A stretch of 64,000 nt of DNA, taken from NCBI RefSeq assembly GCF_913776855.1, contig NZ_CAJYQD010000021.1:24451-88450 (forward strand). Direction: 5' to 3'. A model generated the notes under the pieces. The model had not been told where the DNA came from, did not search any database, and was given only the letters and a program-made list of their open reading frames with translations. Shown piece by piece: positions 10,230 through 18,692 of the stretch. Both the position numbers and the translations under genes were made by a program. Position 1 is the first letter of the stretch; each line of letters begins with the position of its first letter. This DNA comes from an uncultured Sphingomonas sp. GTDB lineage: Bacteria > Pseudomonadota > Alphaproteobacteria > Sphingomonadales > Sphingomonadaceae.

Positions 10230-11240
10230 ATGCTCGATGGCAAGACGCTGATGATCACCGGTGGCACTGGATCTTTCGGGACCACCGTGCTCAGCCGTTT
10301 CATCGAAACGGGAGTGCGCCAGATCATCGTGTTCTCGCGCGATGAGAAGAAGCAGGAAGACCTGCGGATTGCGCTGAAGAGTTCGAAGGTCCGATTTGTG
10401 ATCGGTGATACGCGCGACCCGCAGTCGATCAATACGGCGATGCGTGGGGTCGATTATGTGTTCCATGCCGCAGCGTTGAAGCAGGTGCCCTCTTGCGAAT
10501 TCTATCCGATGGAAGCGGTGCGCACCAACGTAAACGGTACGGACAACGTCATCCGCGCCGCAATCGAAAACGGTGTGAAGCGGGTAGTTCTGCTAAGCAC
10601 CGACAAAGCCGTCTATCCGATCAACGCCATGGGCATTTCCAAGGCGATGGCGGAAAAGGTGCTGGTATCGCATGCCCGGGCGCTGGGTTCTGATGGTCCG
10701 GTATTGTGCGCGACGCGCTATGGCAATGTCATGGCATCGCGCGGATCGGTCATCCCGCTGTTCATTGAAAAGCTGAAGAGCGGTCAGCCGATGATGATCA
10801 CCGACCCCGCCATGACCCGTTTCATGATGTCGCTCGAGGATTCGGTCGATCTGGTGCTGCACGCATTCCAGAATGGCCAGCAAGGCGACATCTTCGTCCA
10901 GAAGGCGCCCGCCTGCACCATCGAGACCCTTTCGATTGCGATTAGCGAACTGTTCGGTGTGCCGCTGAACACCGGTATTCTCGGCACGCGCCACGGTGAG
11001 AAGCTGTATGAGACGCTGGTGTCGCGTGAGGAGATGGCGAAGGCCGATGATATGGGGCGGTATTGGCGCGTGCCGGCGGACAATCGCGATCTGAACTACG
11101 AACTGTTCATTTCCGAAGGATCCAAAACGCTCAACGAGATCGACGACTATACCTCGCACAACACTCATCGCTTGGATGTAGCCGAGACGAAGGAACTGCT
11201 GCTGACGCTGCCTTATGTGCGGGCCGAACTGGCGCGATGA
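10230..11240 (+). CDS. fnlA: UDP-GlcNAc 4,6-dehydratase/5-epimerase (FnlA/CapE type)
   Basis: Cytoplasmic extended SDR converting UDP-GlcNAc to a 4-keto-6-deoxy intermediate with C5 inversion. The Rossmann motif TGGTGSFG is at residues 10-17. HAAALKQVPSCEFYPMEAV at 79-97 is diagnostic of the FnlA/WbjB/CapE group. The catalytic region has Thr124-Asp125-Lys126, Met134 and Lys138, the methionine variant usual for this group. The 336 aa length matches. ATG 10230 is preferred to 10209 because AAGGGGA lies 8-15 bases upstream of it. No FnlB (reductase) or FnlC (2-epimerase) is present, so the keto sugar probably goes to the aminotransferase instead. Confidence 0.93.
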   Translation: MLDGKTLMITGGTGSFGTTVLSRFIETGVRQIIVFSRDEKKQEDLRIALKSSKVRFVIGDTRDPQSINTAMRGVDYVFHAAALKQVPSCEFYPMEAVRTNVNGTDNVIRAAIENGVKRVVLLSTDKAVYPINAMGISKAMAEKVLVSHARALGSDGPVLCATRYGNVMASRGSVIPLFIEKLKSGQPMMITDPAMTRFMMSLEDSVDLVLHAFQNGQQGDIFVQKAPACTIETLSIAISELFGVPLNTGILGTRHGEKLYETLVSREEMAKADDMGRYWRVPADNRDLNYELFISEGSKTLNEIDDYTSHNTHRLDVAETKELLLTLPYVRAELAR

Positions 11241-11252
11241 ACGGTTTGCGGC

Positions 11253-12641
11253 ATGCTGTCCACAGGGCGGGATAAACGGTCAACAGACCGGCGCATCAAC
11301 GTTGCGTCGATACCGCACGTCGTACGCCGGTTGCTACCGATGGGCGTCCTGTATGGCGGCCGGATCGGAATCGCCGGCCTTGGCTTCGTTGTCCTGCCGC
11401 TGCTTAGCCATCACATGCCGACCGACCAGTTCGGTCTGGCGACGACGATATTGTCGCTGCAGAGTTTGGCGATCGTTCTCGATCTGGGGTTGGCGGTCCT
11501 TCTGGCAAGTGAACTGCCAGCAATGGACTGTGCCACGACGCGACGGGCGCTGGTCCGGCGAAGTGAACATCAACTGATTATCACGTATCTGGGCATCGCG
11601 GCGGTCGCCGCGATGCTGTCCTTTGGTGGAATATTGCCCGCGTCACTGCCGATGGTGCTGATGACGGCCGTGGCCCTGCTTGTCGTGGTGTGGCAAAATA
11701 TCATCGCGGTGGCGATGATCGCGCGTCAGCAGTTTTTTGCATCGACGGTCAGCTTGTTTCTGAGTCTCTTGCTGCGTCAGGGGGCGTCGCTGGCGTTCGT
11801 AACCCAGTACGGTGGAACGCTCGGCGCTTTCGTCGCGGGCCAAGTTCTGGGAGCGGCGATCATCCTGGCGACATCGCGGTTCACGTTCATCAACCACGGA
11901 CAGAAAGACGGCGACATGCCGGCTGTTGCGGATCCGAAACGCGAACGTCCGCAGACGCCAAACGTAGGCATCAACGTTACCGTCATGGTTTATACGATCG
12001 CCGGGGCCTGCGCCTTGCAGCTCGACAAGATACTATTGTCTGCGATGGGATCACCAAGTCGTACCGGACCCTATTTTCTGGCGTCGATGGTATCACTCGT
12101 CCCGATAACGTTTCTGGCCACGCCAATATCGCAGTTCGTTCAGCCGAAGTTGATTGCAGCGCTGGTGCATGGCAGGATTGATATCGCGGGTCGCTGGATT
12201 GTTCGCCTGACGATGGCGATTACCGTGCTTGCGGTCGTACCGGGCCTCGTTCTTGGAATGCTGACACCTTGGATCATTCCGTTATGGCTGCGTGACCCAG
12301 CGAGCCGGGACGCCGTTATCGGATATACCCAGGTGCTGATGCCTGGCGCGTCCCTTGGCGCGTTGGGGCTGGTGCCGGCAATCGTGTTGATCGCCCGGCG
12401 TGATTATCCAGCGCTGGCGACCATATCCGCCGTGTTGTCGATCGGTGTATTGGCCGCAACGGCATTGCTGGCCAGAGGGGGCGACATCCACGGTATCTGT
12501 ATTGCCTATGCAATTTATCATACACTCGCGACAATGTGCTTGTGGGTCCGTACTTGGTGGGTCGAACCCGCATTTGCGAATGCGTTTTTCATTGGCAGAC
12601 GCATTGCAAACCATCCCGCCCCCCCTGTAGATCGCGACTAA
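11253..12641 (+). CDS. Wzx-type polysaccharide repeat-unit flippase
   Basis: Inner-membrane protein of 462 aa with about 12-14 hydrophobic helices, starting with GVLYGGRIGIAGLGF at about residue 31, in the pattern of the MOP/Wzx superfamily. It would flip undecaprenyl-diphosphate-linked repeat units to the periplasm. It lies 12 bases after the dehydratase gene and before the first glycosyltransferase. Codon use from here to about 18.5 kb has more A/T in third positions than in the rml or catalase genes. Sequence conservation in Wzx proteins is low, so the assignment rests on hydropathy and context. Confidence 0.85.
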   Translation: MLSTGRDKRSTDRRINVASIPHVVRRLLPMGVLYGGRIGIAGLGFVVLPLLSHHMPTDQFGLATTILSLQSLAIVLDLGLAVLLASELPAMDCATTRRALVRRSEHQLIITYLGIAAVAAMLSFGGILPASLPMVLMTAVALLVVVWQNIIAVAMIARQQFFASTVSLFLSLLLRQGASLAFVTQYGGTLGAFVAGQVLGAAIILATSRFTFINHGQKDGDMPAVADPKRERPQTPNVGINVTVMVYTIAGACALQLDKILLSAMGSPSRTGPYFLASMVSLVPITFLATPISQFVQPKLIAALVHGRIDIAGRWIVRLTMAITVLAVVPGLVLGMLTPWIIPLWLRDPASRDAVIGYTQVLMPGASLGALGLVPAIVLIARRDYPALATISAVLSIGVLAATALLARGGDIHGICIAYAIYHTLATMCLWVRTWWVEPAFANAFFIGRRIANHPAPPVDRD

Positions 12642-12756
12642 TCTTTGTCGCCATATCGGAAAGTATACGCTAGATGATGTCCCGGATCGTCCCGCCGCGC
12701 ACCGGGCGCATGGCGTGCGCACAAAATGCAGTTGCGGCCGACGGGAGCGATGGCTG

Positions 12757-13929
12757 ATGCCTGTCTTATCCGTAGTCATACCGACGCATGAACGGTTCCG
12801 ATATGCACGGCATACCGTCGATGCGGTCCTGCGTATGTCCGACGATATCGAAGTCGTGGTATCTGATACCAGCGCGAAAGATGCATGGTCCGATGCTGGC
12901 CTGTATGGATCTTCGGACCGATTGAAAATCGTGCGTCCCCCTACTGGTATCAGCGTGGTGGACAATTTTAACATTGCGCTGGGGCACGCAACAGGAGATT
13001 TTGTCTGCTTCATCGGCGACGATGACTTAGTGACGCCCGATGTGATGCAGATCGTACGTCAGGCCGCTGCAGAAGGCGTGGATGCGATCCGGTTCGCTTT
13101 CCCGGTGCTGTTCTATTGGCACGACTATGCTCACAAGGCACTGCCGGAAGCTTATGCGGGAACGATCTGGGCAAGCGACTATGTTGCATCGATACGGCCG
13201 CTGGATACGAAGAGGAGCCTGAACAATGCGCTGGCGCAGCTTGGTCGCGGCGTGTTTGATATGCCGCGCATCTATTGCGGTATCATTGCCCGCAGCCTGA
13301 TCGACCGGGTGATTGAGCGGCATGGCGCGCTGTTTGGCGGGGTTAGCCCCGACATCTATTCTGCGGCTTTGCTATCGGCGCATGCGACCCAAGCGATCGA
13401 CCTGGATTTTCCGGCAGTTATTCCTGGGGCATCGGGTGCCAGCACCGCGGGACAGAGCGCAGCCGGCAAGCATGTCGGGGCGTTGCGGGACAACGATCAT
13501 ATAAGACCATTCAAGAACCTAGTTTGGCATGCACTGGTTCCTGAATTCTACAGCGTCCCGACGGTGTGGTCCTATTCGTTCGTCCGTGCACTTGAACAGA
13601 TCGACGAGGATTTAGTTCTTCGGGCAAACTGGGGTCGCCTCTACGCGCAATGCTTGATGTACCATCGTAGATATCGGTCGGAAACGTTGACAGCGATGCG
13701 TGCGTACGCCTGCCGGACATCGCCTGCAGCCCTGATGGCTGCGGTATCGAAGGGGATTGCGGCTGAAACCGCATGGGCCGCCAAACGGGTAGGCAAGCGG
13801 TTATCGGTTCGGCACGGAACGACAAAGGATCTACGTTTCGCCGGAGCCGATGACGTCGACAGCGCTCTGGCCATCATTGGCGAGGTAGTGGCCAAGGGCC
13901 CCAAGCCAGTCTGGCCCACTACGAAATGA
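12757..13929 (+). CDS. Family 2 glycosyltransferase
   Basis: Cytoplasmic or membrane-associated GT-A fold glycosyltransferase. The N-terminus LSVVIPTHERF begins the nucleotide-binding fold, with the metal-binding acidic motif FIGDDDLVTPDV near residues 88-99. The length is 390 aa, the last 200 residues being a variable acceptor region. ATG 12757 is chosen because GGGAG lies 9 bases upstream; the longer frame from 12715 has no homology logic. It overlaps the next gene by 4 bases (ATGA). The sugar donor cannot be told from sequence; dTDP-rhamnose is one candidate. Confidence 0.9.
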   Translation: MPVLSVVIPTHERFRYARHTVDAVLRMSDDIEVVVSDTSAKDAWSDAGLYGSSDRLKIVRPPTGISVVDNFNIALGHATGDFVCFIGDDDLVTPDVMQIVRQAAAEGVDAIRFAFPVLFYWHDYAHKALPEAYAGTIWASDYVASIRPLDTKRSLNNALAQLGRGVFDMPRIYCGIIARSLIDRVIERHGALFGGVSPDIYSAALLSAHATQAIDLDFPAVIPGASGASTAGQSAAGKHVGALRDNDHIRPFKNLVWHALVPEFYSVPTVWSYSFVRALEQIDEDLVLRANWGRLYAQCLMYHRRYRSETLTAMRAYACRTSPAALMAAVSKGIAAETAWAAKRVGKRLSVRHGTTKDLRFAGADDVDSALAIIGEVVAKGPKPVWPTTK

Positions 13930-14963
13930 CCCCTTATTATGTCACTTACGCCATTTTCCTGGCATGCTTTGTAGCCGGACTGCTGGCCAAGCGACTGCGG
14001 CTTGCAGCGATTGCGGCCTTTTTGCCGATGTTTTATCTCATCGCGGCCAGAGGTCTAGTTGGGGTCGATAGCGCCTATTACCTGCAATTGTTCGATGCGA
14101 TCCGTTATCTGGGGCCGACAGGTGCCAACTTCGAGCCTGGTTTTGCCCTCATCGTCGCATCATTGACGAATATCTTCTCGGATTCCTTCGACATTCTCAT
14201 CCTGCTTGGCTGCCTTACGGCGGGGTTGATGCTCTTGGCAGCCCTGATGTTGGAGCGGCAGCCCATCCTCTTTTTGGCGATCGTCATTCCGTTCTTTCTG
14301 TTCGACATGACGATGAACGGCTTGCGATATGGACTGGCCTTCTCGATCGTATCGATCGGTGCGACGGGTCTTGTTAACAATCGGCGTTGGCTGTTCGTGG
14401 TGTGTACGATACTTGCTGCAAGTATTCAGATTTCTTCGGTCGTTGTTGCGGCGGGCGCTTGGACTTTGATTGAAGCACGGATCAAGACCTTCGCCTTTGT
14501 TGCCGCAGCGGGGTTAGTCGTCGTAGCAGTTTTCGGCGAGTATATTGGCGAGAAGGCGGCCGCCAATACGGATCTGGTTGCGCTGGGTGGCACGGCGGGC
14601 CTGGTGCCGTATGTGATTACGCTTACGATACTGGCGGCGGTATCGTCAGAGCCAGAATTGTTCAAGGCGCTCAAACTGCCCATCATCGCCATAGCTGTGT
14701 TGCAGACGGCGGCTTTTGCAATGGCCCGCTATTATTACGCTGGGCTGCGGATGGAAGGCGTTGTGCTCTTTTTGCTGTATATCGTTCTGGCAGTGCGCTT
14801 TGCACGCATGAACCATTCGGTACCATCGCGATCACTGGCGGTGATATTGATGGCTGCCGCGATCATGTCATCGATATTGCGTCTAAGGAATTTCTCAGAT
14901 GAGCAGGGGCAGAATGAATCGCCGTTCGCGCCGTACTATTTTGCTAGCGAGGTTATCGCATGA
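13926..14963 (+). CDS. EpsG/Wzy-like polysaccharide polymerase
   Basis: An integral membrane protein of 345 aa with about 9-10 hydrophobic segments. The G-V-D-S-A-Y-Y motif (near residues 42-48), the F-E-P-G-F motif (near 70) and the N-G-L-R-Y-G-L-A arginine motif (about 123-130) are the pattern of EpsG-family polymerases. It would join repeat units on the periplasmic side. It overlaps the genes on both sides by 4 bases, so the three genes are translationally coupled. A second polymerase/ligase-type protein is encoded at 18693. Confidence 0.87.
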   Translation: MTPYYVTYAIFLACFVAGLLAKRLRLAAIAAFLPMFYLIAARGLVGVDSAYYLQLFDAIRYLGPTGANFEPGFALIVASLTNIFSDSFDILILLGCLTAGLMLLAALMLERQPILFLAIVIPFFLFDMTMNGLRYGLAFSIVSIGATGLVNNRRWLFVVCTILAASIQISSVVVAAGAWTLIEARIKTFAFVAAAGLVVVAVFGEYIGEKAAANTDLVALGGTAGLVPYVITLTILAAVSSEPELFKALKLPIIAIAVLQTAAFAMARYYYAGLRMEGVVLFLLYIVLAVRFARMNHSVPSRSLAVILMAAAIMSSILRLRNFSDEQGQNESPFAPYYFASEVIA

Positions 14964-16003
14964 CGGCGATCGGTACGAGCGGCGTCGAACCAGCAGCAGT
15001 GAATACACCGATATTCAGCATTATCCTACCGGTCTATAACACCAGGGATCTGGTAGAAGCAGCCATCCGTAGTGCGCTTGATCAATCTGAAACCGATATC
15101 GAAGTAATCGTCATTGATGATGGATCGACCGACGACAGTGCGGCGATCTGTGAGCGGTTGATGCAGGAAGACACGCGACTTCGTCTGTTTCGTAAGTCGA
15201 ATGAAGGGCAGGGCATAGGCCGTAATCTCGGCCTTGCTTATGCAACGGGTCGCTACCTTCTCTTTCTCGACAGCGACGACATAATGCTGCCAGGGCTGCT
15301 CGCCCGGGTTCGTGCGGAGTTCGAAGACACGGCAGCGGATGTCGTGTGTTTTGGGCTTGCATTCCGTGATATTCATGACCGTCCGGTCGCCACGAGAGCG
15401 GTTAGGCATCGTATGATACAAGAGGGCCCGGCAATCTTCGAGGATGCGATGCTCGATCGTAACTTCCTGACTGCGCCATGGAGCAAGGCGTATCGTAGAG
15501 ATTTGATCGAAGCGCACGGTATCCGCTTTCCGGCGCTACGGGCTTTCGAAGACGCGATGTTCGGCCGGCATGTCGCTTTTCATGCTAAACGCGCCGTGTA
15601 TATCAAAGACATACTCTACCATGCACTTACCCGTGCCGGTAGTACGTCGCGTGCGCTGTCAACGCGCAACTTTGAGACTGCGGCCGAATTGATTGCCGAA
15701 GAACGCCGCTTGTTCGAACGTTTGATCGGGCCCGGTTATGACGGTGCGTTGTTTGGAGCGCATGTTGTACGCTTCTTTGCCCATCTTCTGATACTTGCCG
15801 CATTCCGTATTCCAGAGCGGGAACAACGCCAAGCGTGCCTGATGATCGCCGAATCATGCGGATTTTCGCAATATGCAAGTCGTGCCGACGTCCGGCGATT
15901 TTTGTCATGGCGCACCAGATTGCAAGTCGCCGTTGCACGACGCCCCACTGTTGGACGCTTCGCTGCCCGTCAGGCTCAGCGCCTCGGCATCACTCCTTAT
16001 TGA
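14960..16003 (+). CDS. Family 2 glycosyltransferase
   Basis: GT-A glycosyltransferase with the classic layout: FSIILPVYNTRDLVEAAIRSAL at about residues 19-40, VIVIDDGSTDDS near 50-61 (nucleotide binding) and LLFLDSDDIMLPG near 95-107 (DXD-type metal site). The 347 aa length is typical of EpsJ/WcaA-like enzymes. ATG 14960 overlaps the polymerase stop by 4 bases. Donor and acceptor are unknown. It probably adds the second or third sugar of the repeat. Confidence 0.92.
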   Translation: MTAIGTSGVEPAAVNTPIFSIILPVYNTRDLVEAAIRSALDQSETDIEVIVIDDGSTDDSAAICERLMQEDTRLRLFRKSNEGQGIGRNLGLAYATGRYLLFLDSDDIMLPGLLARVRAEFEDTAADVVCFGLAFRDIHDRPVATRAVRHRMIQEGPAIFEDAMLDRNFLTAPWSKAYRRDLIEAHGIRFPALRAFEDAMFGRHVAFHAKRAVYIKDILYHALTRAGSTSRALSTRNFETAAELIAEERRLFERLIGPGYDGALFGAHVVRFFAHLLILAAFRIPEREQRQACLMIAESCGFSQYASRADVRRFLSWRTRLQVAVARRPTVGRFAARQAQRLGITPY

Positions 16004-16013
16004 AAGCTGACCA

Positions 16014-16763
16014 GTGGTCGAGTTGCACGGAACGATATCGATTGTCAGTCACGGCCATGCCGCGCTAATCCGCACGCTGTTGGACGATCTTGCCGACCAG
16101 GACGGGATCGCCAACTGGCTCGTGTTGGTTACGATTAATATTCCAGAGGCGTTCGAGGGCCGTGACGGACTGAACCTCAAAATTATCTACAATGACGCGC
16201 CAAAGGGCTTCGGTGCCAATCATAATGCGGCCGCAGCGGTGGCGGAAGGGACGCTGTTCCTGATCGTGAACCCGGATATCCGTCTTACGCGACCGGACAC
16301 GCTCGAGCGCATTGCACAAGCCGACTGGCATGGCCGGCCGGCGCTGCGCGCGCCGATAGTAGTCTCACCGGACGGCGGAATCGAGGATTCGGTCCGCGAC
16401 AACCTATCGGTACCCAATCTGATGCGCCGAGTGCTTCACAAACGTACCGGGTGGGAAACGAACCCCGGATCAGGATCGTTCTTTTGGCTGGCGGGAATGT
16501 TTCTGATTGCTCCGCTGGACGCATTTCGTACCATGAAGGGCTTTGACGAGCGTTTCAGGATGTATTGCGAGGATTATGATCTGAGCGCACGTTGGCGTGT
16601 GAACGGCGGCCGGGTCGAGCTGCTCGAAGATATCACTGTGATCCACGACGCCCGCCGCGACAGCCACGGATCTTGGCGACACCTGCGCTGGCATCTTGTA
16701 AGCCTTGTGCGGGTGTGGGGATCCGGTAGCTTCTGGAAAATCGTGGGCGGTCGTTATACCTGA
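16014..16763 (+). CDS. Family 2 glycosyltransferase (rhamnosyltransferase-like)
   Basis: A short GT2 enzyme (249 aa) starting at GTG 16014. The pattern ISIVSHGHAALI, then GFGANHNAA at about 65-73 and LIVNPDI at about 85-91, is characteristic of the WbbL/RfbN rhamnosyltransferase-like subgroup. The acceptor-side motif FDERFRMYCEDYDLSAR lies near residues 180-196. No good ribosome site is visible, and the gene follows the previous stop by 10 bases. A dTDP-rhamnose donor fits the neighbouring rml operon but is inferred. Confidence 0.88.
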   Translation: MVELHGTISIVSHGHAALIRTLLDDLADQDGIANWLVLVTINIPEAFEGRDGLNLKIIYNDAPKGFGANHNAAAAVAEGTLFLIVNPDIRLTRPDTLERIAQADWHGRPALRAPIVVSPDGGIEDSVRDNLSVPNLMRRVLHKRTGWETNPGSGSFFWLAGMFLIAPLDAFRTMKGFDERFRMYCEDYDLSARWRVNGGRVELLEDITVIHDARRDSHGSWRHLRWHLVSLVRVWGSGSFWKIVGGRYT

Positions 16764-16967
16764 CTTGGTTCCTGCGATCTGTGCCGGACGCGACTATCAG
16801 GCGAATTGCGGGAACGGATTTCGTTATCATGCGTCGCATTCATCTGACATTCTACCGGTTAGGGTCATGTATCGTCGCCGCGTAACGACCAAGGGATGTG
16901 AGGCACGAATGGAAAATTGCAGGCATCCGTGGCCAGCGCTGCAGGACACAGCGATGCGAGCCTGTAA

Positions 16968-18530
16968 TTGACTGAGCCCGAACCGGGCACGCCTCCCAGT
17001 GCCGGATCAGTGCGTCGCGACCTTCTGAAGGCAATGACAGTCGGGGTGTCCCTGGCCGCCAGTCGGTCGCCTCTGGACGCAGCGCAGCCCGCTTCGGTCC
17101 GACCCGGAGAGCTTGCGACCGTCAGCACCTATGGCGTGTTGTCGAGCAACGATGGCGAAACCAACACGCGGGCGATGAACGAGGCGATCCGCAATCTTGC
17201 TGCCGCAGGCGGCGGGACACTGGTCTTCGATCCTTCACCTGCCCCCTATCCGATGATCGGGCCGGTTATTCTCCCTTCCAACATCATGATCGACTTGAAT
17301 GGGCAGGTGCTGCAGGGGCGGCGAGCTCCCGGCGATGTGATGTTTGTGACCGGAACATTTTCCAACCGCGTATTGCGATCAAATCTCAACAGCAAACCCG
17401 AAACGGAACTGGTCAGCGGAGCTGGGATATACGGTGGCCGTATCGAAGACTGTACGCGAGTTTTCCATTTTCGTAATTTCGGAACAAGCTGTTACATACG
17501 TGATATCGTGACGAGCCAGTGCATACAAGTTGCAAGATTGGAAAGGTGTTTTTATTCCACAATCGATAACGTAACGGCAGCGGGTTTCAGCGATCCTGCG
17601 ATCCCAACCTTTCACTTCGTGGAAGAGACGAATGCCGTAGTCCTGCGAAAACTTAATGTAGTTACGGCGTTTGGACTGTGTATCGAAGGGGGGGCTGCTG
17701 CAGTTATTGTCGATGGATGTGCATTTGAAGGCGGGCAGACTGCGGTACGCTTGATTGGCGACTGCATGGGCATTCATTTCCGCGGGGGGTATTTCGAATC
17801 TATTCTCGGACGAGCGTTCGATCTACGGTGGGCTGGCGCCTGCTGGATCGAATGGACGGCGAACTTCTTTCAACATGTCGACATTATCGTCGACGATGGC
17901 GGAGAGGATGCAACTGCGACGCTATCCGGGAAGTGGCATGCCTCGAACTACATCGTCATGGCGGTAGCGGCCGGTTTCATGCATCTGCCGGCAGTCCGGC
18001 GGCAGATGCGCGTTGCCGGGCCGCGCAATTTCGTATCGTACGATGCTGGTTGCGCAGACAACGTCGCCGCGACGGTTCCTCCCAATTGGATTGTCGGCAA
18101 GCACTCGCGTGTCCGGTTCGAGACTGCGATTGCTGGGCGTTCGCTGACGGATACGCGCGCCCGGGCACAAGTGCATGCCGGCATATTACCAACGGTGCGC
18201 AGCGGCGATACCGGAGAGCCGATCATCGGAACCATACCCTTTACGACGATGAGGGTCACGACGGGTGAGCGGGCGGTGATCCGGATCGACACCGCCATTC
18301 GTTTCCAGCCCGATAGCCTGTTTGCGCGATACTTGCTGAACGTCGAAGATGATGGAGGAAAGGTAAGCCTGTACGGCGACGTTTATGGTGCCAATATCGT
18401 TCAACTGGACAAAGTGGGCAAGCGTGTGGAACTGGTCAACGTCAACGGCATGGTCAGCATCCTGGTCCAGTCGTTTCGGTCGGTTGCGCACAAGCCGGTC
18501 TGCACAGGCAGCATCCAGATACTCACATAG
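16968..18530 (+). CDS. Tat-exported right-handed beta-helix protein (polysaccharide lyase/epimerase-like)
   Basis: A 520 aa protein starting at TTG 16968, the first possible start after an in-frame TAA. Residues 14-35 form a twin-arginine signal (V-R-R-D-L-L-K then a hydrophobic stretch). From about residue 50 the pectate-lyase superfamily pattern appears: S-T-Y-G-V-L-S-S-N-D-G-E-T-N-T-R-A-M, A-A-A-G-G-G-T-L-V, followed by repeated short beta-strand turns to about 330. No ATG or ribosome site supports another start. Position inside the exopolysaccharide operon suggests trimming or modifying the polymer in the periplasm or outside. Catalytic residues cannot be assigned. Confidence 0.8.
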   Translation: MTEPEPGTPPSAGSVRRDLLKAMTVGVSLAASRSPLDAAQPASVRPGELATVSTYGVLSSNDGETNTRAMNEAIRNLAAAGGGTLVFDPSPAPYPMIGPVILPSNIMIDLNGQVLQGRRAPGDVMFVTGTFSNRVLRSNLNSKPETELVSGAGIYGGRIEDCTRVFHFRNFGTSCYIRDIVTSQCIQVARLERCFYSTIDNVTAAGFSDPAIPTFHFVEETNAVVLRKLNVVTAFGLCIEGGAAAVIVDGCAFEGGQTAVRLIGDCMGIHFRGGYFESILGRAFDLRWAGACWIEWTANFFQHVDIIVDDGGEDATATLSGKWHASNYIVMAVAAGFMHLPAVRRQMRVAGPRNFVSYDAGCADNVAATVPPNWIVGKHSRVRFETAIAGRSLTDTRARAQVHAGILPTVRSGDTGEPIIGTIPFTTMRVTTGERAVIRIDTAIRFQPDSLFARYLLNVEDDGGKVSLYGDVYGANIVQLDKVGKRVELVNVNGMVSILVQSFRSVAHKPVCTGSIQILT

Positions 18531-18548
18531 CCCTCGGCAAGGCTGGTA

Positions 18549-18570
18549 AAACAGGTCGAGCGACCTGTTT
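18549..18570. repeat. Perfect inverted repeat between operon genes
   Basis: Two 10-base arms (18549-18558 and 18561-18570, AAACAGGTCG and its complement) are separated by only 2 bases. It lies 18 bases after the beta-helix gene. It could be an operator, or a weak transcription pause or attenuator, because there is no long T run after it. The surrounding 18531-18692 is otherwise empty. Confidence 0.5.
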
Positions 18571-18692
18571 CCGATACAGATGCGATACCGCCGGATTCGA
18601 GCCGGTGCGGGTTGCCGCGGGCGTTGATGATGGCCCGCGCATGATATGATCAAGGTTGTGCTCGCACGCTCGAAATCATAGGCCTGCACAAT

